From: Streptomyces sp. NBC_00271
Lineage (GTDB): Bacteria; Actinomycetota; Actinomycetes; Streptomycetales; Streptomycetaceae
Assembly (NCBI RefSeq): GCF_036178845.1
Contig: NZ_CP108070.1
Span: 11,346,001-11,410,000 of the forward strand
Direction of reading: 5' to 3'
DNA length: 64,000 nucleotides
Positions 23,727 to 32,085 of the stretch are shown piece after piece. Under the pieces are notes generated by a model. The model saw nothing but the letters and a program-made list of their open reading frames with translations. It was not told the DNA's origin and searched no databases. Every line of letters starts with the position of its first letter. Within the stretch, counting starts at the first letter, position 1. Both the position numbers and the translations under genes were made by a program.

Positions 23727-25317
23727 GCTGCCCGAGGAGTGGGTGTTCGAGGACGAGGGCCACTCCGGGGCGACCCTGGTGCGGCCCGCGCTGGAGCGGC
23801 TGCGGGACCTTGTCGCCCAGGTCGGCGTGGACGTGGTCCTGTGTTACGCACCCGACCGCCTGGCCCGCAAGTTCGCCTACCAGGCCCTGCTGATCGAGGA
23901 GTTCGCCCGGGCGGGCACCCGGGTGGAGTTCGTACGGGGCCCGCGCGGCGACACTCCCGAGGACCAGCTGATGGTCCAGTTCCAGGGCATGTTCGCCGAA
24001 TACGAGAAAGCCCAGCTGATGGAGCGCTACCGGCGCGGGAAGACCTACCGGGCCCGCTCCGGATCGGTCAACGTGCTGGGCGGCGCCCCGTTCGGCTACC
24101 GCTACCTGCGCAAAACCCCCGAATGCGGGGCCACTTACGAGATCGTCGAGTCCGAGGCGGCGCTGGTGGTGGAGCTGTTCCGCCGCTACACCGACGACGG
24201 AGCCTCCATCGCGGACCTGACCCGCTGGCTCACCAGCAGCAACACCCCCACCCGCACCGGGAAGACCCGCTGGGACCGCAGCGTGGTCTGGGGCATGCTC
24301 CGCAACCCCGCCTACGCAGGCCAGGCGGCCTTCGGCAAGACCCGGATCCTCCACGAGTCTCCGGGTCTCAACCGCAGGGCCCGCCTGGAGGGCCGCAGCA
24401 CCCCACGCGCCGTCAAGGCCGCCGACCGGCCCCACGAGGAGTGGATCACCATCCCCGTTCCCGCACTCATCACCCCGGCGACCTTCGAACGCGCCGCCCA
24501 GCGGCTCGCCGACAACAAACGCTTCGCCTCCCGCAACAGCAAGGTCCCCTCCCTCCTTCAGGGCCTGTCGGCCTGCGTGAGCTGCGGATACGGCTACTAC
24601 CGCACCTCGACCACCACCACCTCAGGCAAGAAGATCTACTACTACCGGTGCCTGGGCTCCGACGACTACCGCTACGAGGGAGGCCGGGTCTGCACCAACA
24701 AGCCCGTCCGCGCCGACTACCTCGACACCGTCGTCTGGGACCACATCATCGGCATGATCGCCGACCCGCACCTGATCCGGAACGAGATCGACAAGCGGCT
24801 CGAACGCGCCCGCACGTCCGACCCCGCCACACGGCAGCGCGGCCGGCTCGAACTGGCCCTGTCCAAGGCCACCACCTCGATCACCCGCATGATCGAAGCG
24901 TTCCAGGAACAGCTCGTCACCCTCGACGAACTCCGCTCCCGCATGCCCGATCTACGCGCCCGCGAGAGCAACCTCCGCAGCCAGCTCGCCGCTCTGGACG
25001 CATCGATCGCCGACCGCGACGCCTACCTCAAGCTCGCCGACGACCTCGAAGGATTCCTCGCCCAGCTCCGCGACAACGCCGAAAGCGCCGAGGTCCCCGA
25101 GCGCCAGCGCGTCCTGCGACTCCTCGTCAAAGACGTGCTCATCGGCCCCGAGAAGATCACCATCCGGCACCGCATCCCCGTCCGCGAACACGCCGCCAAC
25201 GATAGCCAGCACCAAGATCAAGACGCTACGGAGGGTGACTCACGCCCGAGTTACCCATTGCGTTGGGGGCGTGACCTCCCCGCTGTTGGCCAACATCGCC
25301 CTGTCGGTGCTCGATGA
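23614..25317 (+). CDS. Large serine recombinase
   Basis: A 567-residue site-specific recombinase. The resolvase catalytic domain is at the N-terminus: AAIYARVSSARQKKDQTIGS (catalytic Ser about residue 11), then VLCYAPDRLARKFAYQ and EDQLMVQFQGMFAEYEKAQL. The recombinase domain follows (GGAPFGYRYLRK, WDRSVVWGMLRNPAYAGQA), then a zinc ribbon (LSACVSCGYGYYR, YYYRC, GGRVCTNKP), then a coiled coil (LDELRSRMPDLRARESNLRSQ region). An excellent RBS, AGGAGGAG, lies at 23603-23610 before ATG 23614. The last ~20 residues run past the right inverted repeat into the intron gene, so the stop codon belongs to the target. Confidence 0.93.
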   Translation: MTSAAIYARVSSARQKKDQTIGSQTAALRAHAAASHLELPEEWVFEDEGHSGATLVRPALERLRDLVAQVGVDVVLCYAPDRLARKFAYQALLIEEFARAGTRVEFVRGPRGDTPEDQLMVQFQGMFAEYEKAQLMERYRRGKTYRARSGSVNVLGGAPFGYRYLRKTPECGATYEIVESEAALVVELFRRYTDDGASIADLTRWLTSSNTPTRTGKTRWDRSVVWGMLRNPAYAGQAAFGKTRILHESPGLNRRARLEGRSTPRAVKAADRPHEEWITIPVPALITPATFERAAQRLADNKRFASRNSKVPSLLQGLSACVSCGYGYYRTSTTTTSGKKIYYYRCLGSDDYRYEGGRVCTNKPVRADYLDTVVWDHIIGMIADPHLIRNEIDKRLERARTSDPATRQRGRLELALSKATTSITRMIEAFQEQLVTLDELRSRMPDLRARESNLRSQLAALDASIADRDAYLKLADDLEGFLAQLRDNAESAEVPERQRVLRLLVKDVLIGPEKITIRHRIPVREHAANDSQHQDQDATEGDSRPSYPLRWGRDLPAVGQHRPVGAR

Positions 25318-25640
25318 GCACCTCCACCGGGCGTGGGAAGCAGGCGGAGAGATGTCCACCGACTACCGGCGGGGCCGACGCCGGGCCGCCCGTCTGCCGT
25401 CGTGGCGGCTGGTCCGCTACGCGGACGACTTCGTCGTCCTGGTCGACGGGGCCAGACAGGACACCGAGGCACTGCACGAAGAGTTCGCCAGGGTGCTTGC
25501 ACGAACAAGTGGTACGTCCACACCTTCATCGCCGACCGGCCTGTCCGGTCGGTGAAGGCGAAGATCCGTCACCTCACCCACAGTCGGACGTCCGCGGACC
25601 CCCTGGGCCCCTGCAACCACCTGACGGCAGAGACTGTGGA
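25262..25640 (+). pseudogene. Group II intron reverse transcriptase, C-terminal fragments
   Basis: GVTSPLLANIALSVLDEHLH and WRLVRYADDFVVLVDG (the YADD active site) continue the reverse transcriptase interrupted at 23012. After EEFARVLA there is a deletion. The frame then shifts to TNKWYVHTFIADRPVRSVKA, a segment of the maturase domain, and soon decays. The thumb and most of the maturase are missing, so the intron cannot move on its own. Confidence 0.85.
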
Positions 25641-25716
25641 GAGCCCGTTGCCTAGTAATGGGCACGGCGGGTTCGGCGAGAGGTCCGGGGAAACGGACCG
25701 GGAGTAATCCCAGCAC
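25641..25716 (+). ncRNA. Group II intron domains V and VI
   Basis: Bases 25641-25674 have the length and shape of domain V: 34 nt opening GAGCCCGTTG with the AGC triad and closing GGCGGGTTC, so that GAGCC pairs with GGGTTC around a TAAT tetraloop-like tip. A domain VI-like stem follows (GGTCCG/CGGACC, 25682-25687 with 25694-25699). The intron 3' end should be near 25716, just before IS630 transposase sequence begins. This is the catalytic core element, preserved although the 5' half is gone. Confidence 0.7.
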
Positions 25717-26076
25717 ACGATGGCCGCGCTGACCTGCCTCAAGACCGGCGAACGCAGCCGACGGATCTACCGCCCTCGCATCCGGGGCGATCACCGAGGC
25801 GATCACCGGGGCTTTGCCTGGCAGGACTACCGCGACCTTCTCGTCCGGGCTCACCTCCGGCTCGGCGGCCCCGACGTGGTCGTCCGGGACAATCTGAATG
25901 TTCATCGCTGCAGCCGATTACGGCAGTACGCGGCCGAGCACAACTGGCTTGCCATCGTCCAAGCCGTCCGCAGCGGCATGGGCCGCATCCGACGAAGCAG
26001 TGATCTCATTGACGGATACCTCGCCGAAACCGGACTCTCGTTAGACGCGACAACTCAGCGGAGAAGTCAGTCGTAG
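25717..26076 (+). pseudogene. IS630-family transposase fragment, intron target
   Basis: MAALTCLKTGERSRRIYRPR, then FAWQDYRDLLVRAHLRLGG and VVVRDNLNVHRCSRLRQYA (the DNxxxH-type motif with the second catalytic Asp), then a deletion and IDGYLAETGLSL, the C-terminus. The N-terminal half and the segment with the catalytic Glu are absent. The group II intron ends exactly where this fragment begins, which fits intron insertion into an IS630-type gene. Confidence 0.75.
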
Positions 26077-26111
26077 TTGCTACTCCTCACTGCTTACAGA
26101 AGGTCACTGTC

Positions 26112-26450
26112 ATGAAGAACGAGCGGGAATTCTTTTCACCGGACGCCCTGCAGTGGCGCTCCGGGCCGCAGCCCGGGACCACCGAGAGGATTCTGAGCAG
26201 GGACGAGGCTGATCCGGAGGTGCTGACCCGGCTGGTGCGCTGGGAGCCCGGCCTCGACACCTCGCTCTCCGGCGTGATCCGGCACGAGTGGGTCGAGGAG
26301 GTCTATCTGCTCGAAGGCGACCTGCATGACCTGACCTTGGATCAGACCTTTTGCGCGGGAGACTTCGCCGCCCGGCCCCCGGGCATGGAACACGGCCCGT
26401 ACCGGACAACCGGAGGCTGCGTGATGTTGGAGATCCGCTACCGGCCGTAG
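26112..26450 (+). CDS. Cupin domain-containing protein
   Basis: A 112-residue single-domain cupin of the ChrR-like type. HEWVEEVYLLEGDLHDL gives motif 1 (H, E, E, G spacing), and GDFAARPPGMEHGPYRT gives motif 2 with the metal-binding His. It probably binds a divalent metal in the cytoplasm. A GAAGG ribosome site precedes ATG 26112. It lies between IS630 and IS701-like debris with no functional partner, so its substrate cannot be guessed. The frame is intact, suggesting it is still used. Confidence 0.82.
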   Translation: MKNEREFFSPDALQWRSGPQPGTTERILSRDEADPEVLTRLVRWEPGLDTSLSGVIRHEWVEEVYLLEGDLHDLTLDQTFCAGDFAARPPGMEHGPYRTTGGCVMLEIRYRP

Positions 26451-26655
26451 AGCGTGGGCAGGGTGTTTTGGAGGGTGTCGAGGATCTCGTAGAGGGGGAG
26501 TCCGGCGCGGGGACCTTTGGGGCCAGGCGTTGTTCGGTGAGGAAGGCGTGGGCGGCGGTCACGAGGGTGCCGTGGTGGTGCCAGCCGGGCCAGGAGCGGC
26601 CTTCGAAGTGGTCCAGGCCCAGGCCATGTTTGAGTGGGGCGTTCGACTGCTTTGC
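26438..26655 (-). pseudogene. IS701-like transposase, C-terminal remnant
   Basis: Two minus-strand frames carry [20 protein letters not shown] then HGTLVTAAHAFLTEQRLAPK, and after a frameshift LPLYEILDTLQNTLPTLYGR to a stop at 26438. This block order is typical of the end of IS701-family transposases (NxxAxxDELGLDHFEGRS-WxGWHHHxTLV). It overlaps the last 13 bases of the cupin gene. Confidence 0.65.
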
Positions 26656-26734
26656 CGGCGGGGCGCACGCGCAGGGCGGCGAAGTGGGAGCGTAACTCCC
26701 CTCGCGAGGTGAGGACCTTGAACAACGCAAAGCC

Positions 26735-27473
26735 CAAATACCGTTGGCGGAGTTGCGTGCGCGTGCGGCAGGCATGCCGACGGCAATCGACCCCCTGCCG
26801 GCGTTCCAGGCGCCGAGTGTGTCCATCATCGCCGAGGCGAAGCGCAAGAGCCCGGGCAAGGGCAATCTCGCCGATATTCGCGCCCCGGCTTCGCTGGTGC
26901 AGCAGTACGCGGCTGGGCGGTGGCTCCGCGATCAGCGTGCGGACCGAGCGACGCCGCTTGGGTGGCTCCCTTGCCGACCTCGACGCCGTACGAGCACGCG
27001 TTGATGTGCCCATCCTGCGCGAGGACTTCATGGCCGACCCCTACCAGTTGTGGGAGCCCCCGCGCCCACGGCGCCGACCTGGTACTTCTGATGGTCGTGT
27101 CCTTGGGCGGCAGCCAGCCGGCAGACATGATCGGACTGTGCGAACAGCTGGGCATGACACCGCTCGTCGAATCCCACACCGCCGATGAACTGGAGCAGGC
27201 AGTACCGGCGCGCGCCTGCTAGGTATCAACGTCAGGAACCTGACGACGCTGGAGCTGGATCGGTCTGTCTTCCGCGAACTAGCGCCCCTCGTAGCCCCGG
27301 GCAGGGTGCGTATGGCGGAGTCCGGCGTACAGCAGCCGGAAGACATCGCGGAGTACCAGCGCCGGGGCGCCGACGTCGTGCTCGTCGGCGAGGCACTGGT
27401 GCGCGCGGGAAATCCGCAGACCTCCATCCAGGATTTCCTCACCACAGCGAACAACAAGGCCCAAAGGCCCTGA
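26735..27473 (+). pseudogene. trpC: Indole-3-glycerol phosphate synthase pseudogene
   Basis: Read across frames, the protein is a Trp[21 protein letters not shown] (the SPSKG-type motif), [19 protein letters not shown] (the LRKDF motif), [48 protein letters not shown] (the GINNRNL-type motif), MAESGVQQPEDIAEYQ and ADVVLVGEALVRAG. At least three frameshifts (near 26930, 27060 and 27215) separate these blocks, so no full enzyme can be made. TrpC closes the indole ring in tryptophan synthesis; extra copies often belong to secondary-metabolite loci, which may be the origin here. No other trp gene is nearby. Confidence 0.8.
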
Positions 27474-28348
27474 CTCCCAGGCGACGGGCCCGCGACTGCT
27501 GTCGCACGTTCCGCCCGGCCGCGCGGCAGCGACCCGCGTGAACGGCGAGCGAAGAACTCCCACATGAGCGTTATCGCTGCTGCCGAGACCGTCAGACCGT
27601 CCGGCAGCCTGATCCCACCTCTCACAAATGACCATCTGTGAGAGTCCTGCGAGAGGCTCCGACGCGATCACGTTTCCGAAGGTCACCATTCGCGAAAGTC
27701 CTCTCGAAACCACCGCGTTGTGCGAGGCATTCCTGAGAGATTTCCGTCATACGGCCAGCCGTCGACCACGCCCCTCGCCAGCACCGGCGGGACGGGCAGG
27801 TCGGGCCCGGCGGAACGGGCGACGGGCTCGTCCCTGGCGAAGCCTGCATGCGTTTTCTCTATGCTCCGCCAAAAGAGAGCTCATGTCGTACCACTGGGAC
27901 GCCCTCCACATCGGACATACGCCGCGTCCTGCGCCGGGCTCTGCCCGGCGACCTCTCCTTCATTCGGTTCTTCTATGGGTTGGCCCGAAAGTTTTCATGC
28001 CTTGGGTTTCACAGAATCCAGTTTCTCTGCCTAGCCTCAGGGTGAGCCACTTCGGCCACATGCATAGTTCGGAGAAGGAAGCAGGACGAAACCCAGGAAG
28101 TTGCCGAACTGGCTGCCGCGCATTGGTATGACACCTTCCGTTGTCCGGCGGCGCAGCAGGATCCGTCGGCGTAGCAACCGTTCTGTATGGACGACGTCCG
28201 AGACGTCTGGCTGATCGCTTTTAGCGGCGCACCTCGACTCTCGAATGATTCACGGCCCCGCGTAATCCTCACCGCGGTTTTCTCCGCCGGGCCCCCGGGT
28301 ATGTCCTGCCACTTTGCGAACTCTTTGACCTACTGAAGGAGCATTACT
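27474..28348. other. 875-bp region without a supportable gene
   Basis: The sequence is less GC-biased than its surroundings at 27890-28330. Two similar blocks, ACCATCTGTGAGAGTCCT (27631) and ACCATTCGCGAAAGTCCT (27685), form an imperfect direct repeat that reads TI(C/R)ESP in one plus frame. No family assignment. The hydrolase RBS (GAAGGA, 28335-28340) lies at the right edge. Confidence 0.35.
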
Positions 28349-28918
28349 GTGTCCACCCTCAACGGCCGCCCGACTTTCCTTCTCGTGCATGGTGCCTGGC
28401 ACCGATCCACGTGCTGGGCCCCCTTGCAGGACGAGCTCGCCGCGACCGGTTGGCGGTCCGAGGCGATCGACCTGCCCAGCGCGGGAGAGCAGCGCGAGCC
28501 CAGCGCGGGACTGTATGACGATGCCGAAGAGATAGCTGCCCGGCTGCGGCACATGGAGGGCCCCGTGGTGGTTGTCGCTCACTCCTACGGCGGCCTCCCG
28601 GTCACCGAGGTGGTCGGGGATCACCCCAACGTCGCCCGCCTGGTGTATCTAGCGGCTTACATGCCGACCGAAGGAGAGTCGGCCAGCAGCATCCACGGCA
28701 TTCCCGTACCCGAGGATGTGAGCGGCGTCGCCCCGCTGTTCGCGGACCCTCGCGCAATGTGCTACGGGGACCTGCCGGATGCCGACGCTGAGCGAGCGAT
28801 CGGGCAGCTGGTCCCACAGAGCCTGAGGTCCCTCACACAAGAGACCACACGTTCGGCATGGCGGACGGTACCGTCCACCTACGTGGTCTGCGAGCAGGAC
28901 CAGGTGTTTAACCGGTGA
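28349..28918 (+). CDS. Alpha/beta hydrolase, C-terminally truncated
   Basis: A 189-residue protein from GTG 28349. TFLLVHGAWHRSTCWAPL (oxyanion region) and VVVVAHSYGGLPVTEV (nucleophile Ser about residue 79) are typical of AB_hydrolase_6 esterases, as are LVYLAAYMPTEGES and the strand PSTYVVCEQDQVF, whose Asp is the expected acid. The protein stops right after that, whereas relatives continue about 45 residues to the catalytic His. The His is therefore missing and the enzyme is probably inactive. The 3' end has been lost to rearrangement. Confidence 0.75.
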   Translation: MSTLNGRPTFLLVHGAWHRSTCWAPLQDELAATGWRSEAIDLPSAGEQREPSAGLYDDAEEIAARLRHMEGPVVVVAHSYGGLPVTEVVGDHPNVARLVYLAAYMPTEGESASSIHGIPVPEDVSGVAPLFADPRAMCYGDLPDADAERAIGQLVPQSLRSLTQETTRSAWRTVPSTYVVCEQDQVFNR

Positions 28919-29822
28919 GTCTGCAGGAAAAGTACGCCGCTCAGGCTACAAACGCCCAACGCCTGCCTACGAGCCATTCGCCCTTCCTGTCGGCTCCCGG
29001 CTGCCTGGCCGCCCTCCTTGCTCGCGTTGCGCGGATGTAGGGCGGAGGCAGCTGGGAGATGCGCGTGGCGCTGTCCAGCAACTGCTTCGCCACCAAGCTG
29101 ACTCGCCGGGGTTGGTGGTGCGGTGGCGTTGAACAGCCGCGGAAGAACTGCCCAGGAAGCCCGCGAGATGCTCGGGGACGTCCTGGATGCGATCTTTCGG
29201 TTTGGTCGGTGGTGGTGACAGTCGATGGTGCGGGTTTGGGTTGGAGTCTTTCGGCGCTGGTCAGCCGGCCTGGGTTGGGAGGGGGCTTGATGCCGTGAGG
29301 TGAGGGAGGCCGCTGCGGTCGTGGGGTGGAGCAGGCCAAGGTGACGGGGCAGATGGCCGCCGATGCCTGCGAGGGTTACGTGGTGTTGGGCGAGGTGTGG
29401 GCGCTGCTGAGTGAGGTGGGCGGAAATGTTGCCGAGCCAAGGCGCCGCGTGGCTCAACGGTGAGGCGTTCGAGTACTTCCGCTACCTGCGGGACGAACCC
29501 GTCGCCGGGCTCGCGGCCACCTTCGTCGGCGGCGAGGGCTGTCGCACCGTGTTGCGCCGCGAACCGATGCTGTCCTCCCGCACCTTCATGTGGCAGCACT
29601 TCACCCGCCTCACCCCAGCGAGGCCCTCGCGGCCATCCCCCCGTTCCACCCGATCCGGGCCGACACCGACCCGACGACATCTCCTCCGCCGACCAGCACG
29701 CCGCGCACGGTATTTCTCACGCAGCGGGTCATGTGCCCAGCGTGACGCCACACCGTCGGGTGTGGGCGTCTGCCGCCGAAAGGACCGGCGCGGCCTTCAA
29801 CGATGTCTCGTCAAGGCGCCGT
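28919..29822. other. 904-bp region with decayed coding sequence
   Basis: A plus-strand frame at about 29430-29610 reads FEYFRYLRDEPVAGLAATFV then LRREPMLSSRTFMWQHF, and a shifted frame continues EALAAIPPFHPIRADTD to a stop near 29744. This looks like a broken gene but I cannot place it. The 28940-29400 part shows no recognisable protein on either strand. Confidence 0.3.
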
Positions 29823-30845
29823 TCAGGGCATCGCGTCGAGATTTCTCAACGCCTCGCGGGCATCAGCCGCGCCCGCTGTGTCGCCGGTGGCCGTCATCAG
29901 CTCGGCGTGCCAGGAGATACAAGTGTGCGCCACCGAGCGGGTTTCCAGGTCAATCACCGCGAACGGGGTGAGCGCGGCCACGGTACCGGCCATCCAGGAG
30001 GCGAGGTCGAGAGTGAGCGCACGCAGGCCGTGGTGCGCGCAGATCTGGGAGCAGGCGAGGAGGACACGCGCCCAGGACGGGCCGTGCTCGCCCATGTTGT
30101 AGCGCAGTTCGGGCGTCTGCCGTTCGGACTGACGCGCGTAGAGAACGTGGGCTTCCAGTCCCAGCCGCAGGCTCGCGGCCGGCTCGCGATCCGATGTCGC
30201 CGTTGCGGCGGCGGCGAACATGCCGGCGACCATGGGGGCGTCGGCGCTCGTGCACCGCAGGGACGACGTGACAAGGGAACAGTCGGTGGCCGGGGCGGTC
30301 ACCGCACGGGCGAACTCCCGGCTCAACTCGGCCGCCCGTTCATCACCCGCCGGTGTGACCTGCTTCAGCGCCCGGGCCAGCGTCATGTCGGCCAGCAGCG
30401 GCACGGGTGCCTCGATCCTGAGGGACGACACCATGGGGCGGGCATCCTGGACCAGGCCTCGGGCGCTCGCTGCGATACTGGACCGGCCGAACCGTTGGTG
30501 GATGTCTGCGGCGATCAGTCCGGCCTTCATAAAGGCGGGTACGTACCTCCCGCGTGCGCCGGCAGTTCGGTTGATCTCGTCACGCCGGTTGAGGAAGGTG
30601 CGGACCGCCAGGTCCGCGGCAGCCACCGCGAGGTCGGGATCGCCCCAGCGGTGCAGCACCTCAGCGTGCTGCGAGAGTGCCCTCGCCATGTCCACCGTGA
30701 ACGGGTCGTCGTCCTCGAAACGCTCCAGCCAGGCCTGAAGGCCGTTCTCGGCACTTACCAGAGCCGACGCGCCCTGCCCGCTGCGCAGCTTCTTGACAGC
30801 ATCGTCGAGCTGCCGCTCGGGATAACCCGCTTCGACGTGACTCAC
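29823..30845 (-). CDS. Hypothetical helical repeat (TPR-like) protein
   Basis: A 340-residue protein from GTG 30845 with no signal peptide or membrane segment. It is almost entirely helical, with repeated pairs of the kind seen in TPR proteins: MARALSQHAEVLHRWGDPDL then AVAAADLAVRTFLNRRDE, and late WHAELMTATGDTAGAADARE. The middle (MTLARALKQVTPAGDERAAE) continues the pattern. No enzymatic motif is visible. Such proteins often serve as regulator partners. It is divergent from the region leading to the gene at 31162. Function unknown. Confidence 0.65.
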   Translation of the reverse strand: MSHVEAGYPERQLDDAVKKLRSGQGASALVSAENGLQAWLERFEDDDPFTVDMARALSQHAEVLHRWGDPDLAVAAADLAVRTFLNRRDEINRTAGARGRYVPAFMKAGLIAADIHQRFGRSSIAASARGLVQDARPMVSSLRIEAPVPLLADMTLARALKQVTPAGDERAAELSREFARAVTAPATDCSLVTSSLRCTSADAPMVAGMFAAAATATSDREPAASLRLGLEAHVLYARQSERQTPELRYNMGEHGPSWARVLLACSQICAHHGLRALTLDLASWMAGTVAALTPFAVIDLETRSVAHTCISWHAELMTATGDTAGAADAREALRNLDAMP

Positions 30846-31161
30846 GTTGTCCCGCCCCGCTCTGTCGACGCCAACTCATGCCACGAATATAGGGTGTTGC
30901 CTCATTTCCACCGAGTCGATCGCGCACCGCGACCAGTCCAGAATGCCGCGAGCGCCGAGCTCGTCCAGGACCATGCGGTGGAGCTTGCCCCGTACCCGGG
31001 CTCGGCTCCGCTCGGTGAACCGTCGGTGCGCAGTCGGCCCGGACGGCCCGGACGGCCCGAAGACCGGGGGCAGTTGCCGCCACGTGCAGCCTGTTGTGAG
31101 AGCCGGTCCGGCGACTCCAGGGGGTCTCCCAGCGCTCGTTTCCGGCCAGTATGCTGCGGTC

Positions 31162-31599
31162 GTGATCGACGATGAGGACGAGATTCTGACGGCTGCGCTT
31201 GGTGCGCTGGGGGCCAGCGGCAGCGGGTCTGGCGGCCGACGCGGGGCGATGTTCGCGGCGAAGCGCTTGAAGAAGAACGTGTACGAGACGGACCTGGCGC
31301 TGGCCATGCCGGTGGAGGCCGCCACCACACATGCTGAGGGAATCCTTGCTCTGGCCGGACGCATGCTGGAAGTGGAAGGCGCCCATCTCGCGGGGGCGCG
31401 AGTTGTCAGGGCGATTGTTGGCGGCGGGCTCGGGAACATGAATCCAGTTCTGATCACCCTCAGCCTGACCGGCGATGGGCCGGAGCGCACCGCTGTGTCC
31501 GTCCGTGGTGCGGCCAAGGAGGGACTCATCAAGCAGCGGGCTGGAGAGAAGACGGCGAAGCGCATCGCTGAACTCCTAGCCCATCAGGGAACGAACTGA
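31162..31599 (+). CDS. Hypothetical protein
   Basis: A 145-residue protein starting VIDDEDEILTAALGALGASG. A Gly/Ser stretch precedes RRGAMFAAKRLKKNVYETDL. The C-terminal half (NPVLITLSLTGDGPERTAVS then VRGAAKEGLIKQRAGEKTAK) suggests a small alpha/beta domain. The GTG at 31162 is chosen because the longer frame upstream (to 30847) has poor composition. It ends 20-30 bp before Tn3 transposase debris. No family recognised. Confidence 0.55.
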   Translation: MIDDEDEILTAALGALGASGSGSGGRRGAMFAAKRLKKNVYETDLALAMPVEAATTHAEGILALAGRMLEVEGAHLAGARVVRAIVGGGLGNMNPVLITLSLTGDGPERTAVSVRGAAKEGLIKQRAGEKTAKRIAELLAHQGTN

Positions 31600-31624
31600 C
31601 CGGTACCCGGTTGGGTACAGCCAA

Positions 31625-32000
31625 CTTGACTCATCCACATAAACTCCGACATGGTCCTCGGCCTGTTCAGGATCCTTGGCTATAACTTCTCCCCGCTCTT
31701 TTGCGACCCGGACGACCAACGGTTCTGGCGGGCGACCATGCCCGGAGCGAAGGCCGGCATGTACGGGGTGGTGGAGGACCCGGCCCGCAACGAGGTCAGC
31801 CTGCACAAGGTGATCACGCACTGGCCGGACACTGCGGGTGGCCGGATCCCCGGTCACCGACCAGGTCGCGCCTACGACCTGCTGTGGACGCTCGGGCGTG
31901 AGAATCGCCCGATCCCGCTGGGACAGGCGTTCGCCGAGTACGGGCGCATCGCCAGGACCGAGCACCTGCTGCGTGTCGTCGACCCGGTCGATGACGGCTC
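31625..32000 (+). pseudogene. Tn3-family transposase, internal fragment
   Basis: MVLGLFRILGYNFSPLFCDP, then DQRFWRATMPGAKAGMYGVV then EDPARNEVSLHKVITHWPD, RAYDLLWTLGRENRPIPLGQ and FAEYGRIARTEHLLRVVDPV match the conserved C-terminal half of Tn3 transposases. A short double frameshift lies in the segment after HWPD (about 31830-31860). The next part of the gene is found 2.2 kb away at 34262, after a methyltransferase and an ISL3 element. Confidence 0.8.
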
Positions 32001-32085
32001 AGCGAAGTTCGTGGGGGCCGGGCTGGGACAGCGCTCCACTTGGCCATTCGGAGACACGGTCGTCTCGGCCGGCCCCACGGCTGGG

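Larger units (their letters stand above)
23016..25274 (+). mobile_element. Serine recombinase element inserted in a group II intron gene
   Basis: A 2.26-kb unit splitting the intron reverse transcriptase. Its edges carry 25-bp inverted repeats (23016-23040 and 25250-25274) with 23 of 25 matches; the shared core is CAACGCAATGGG. Inside are three co-oriented genes: an HTH/ribbon-helix-helix protein, a small overlapping frame and a large serine recombinase. The flanks encode the TPQG and SPLLAN halves of one reverse transcriptase motif, which shows insertion. The exact boundary is uncertain by a few bases because both flanks resemble the same motif. Confidence 0.75.
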
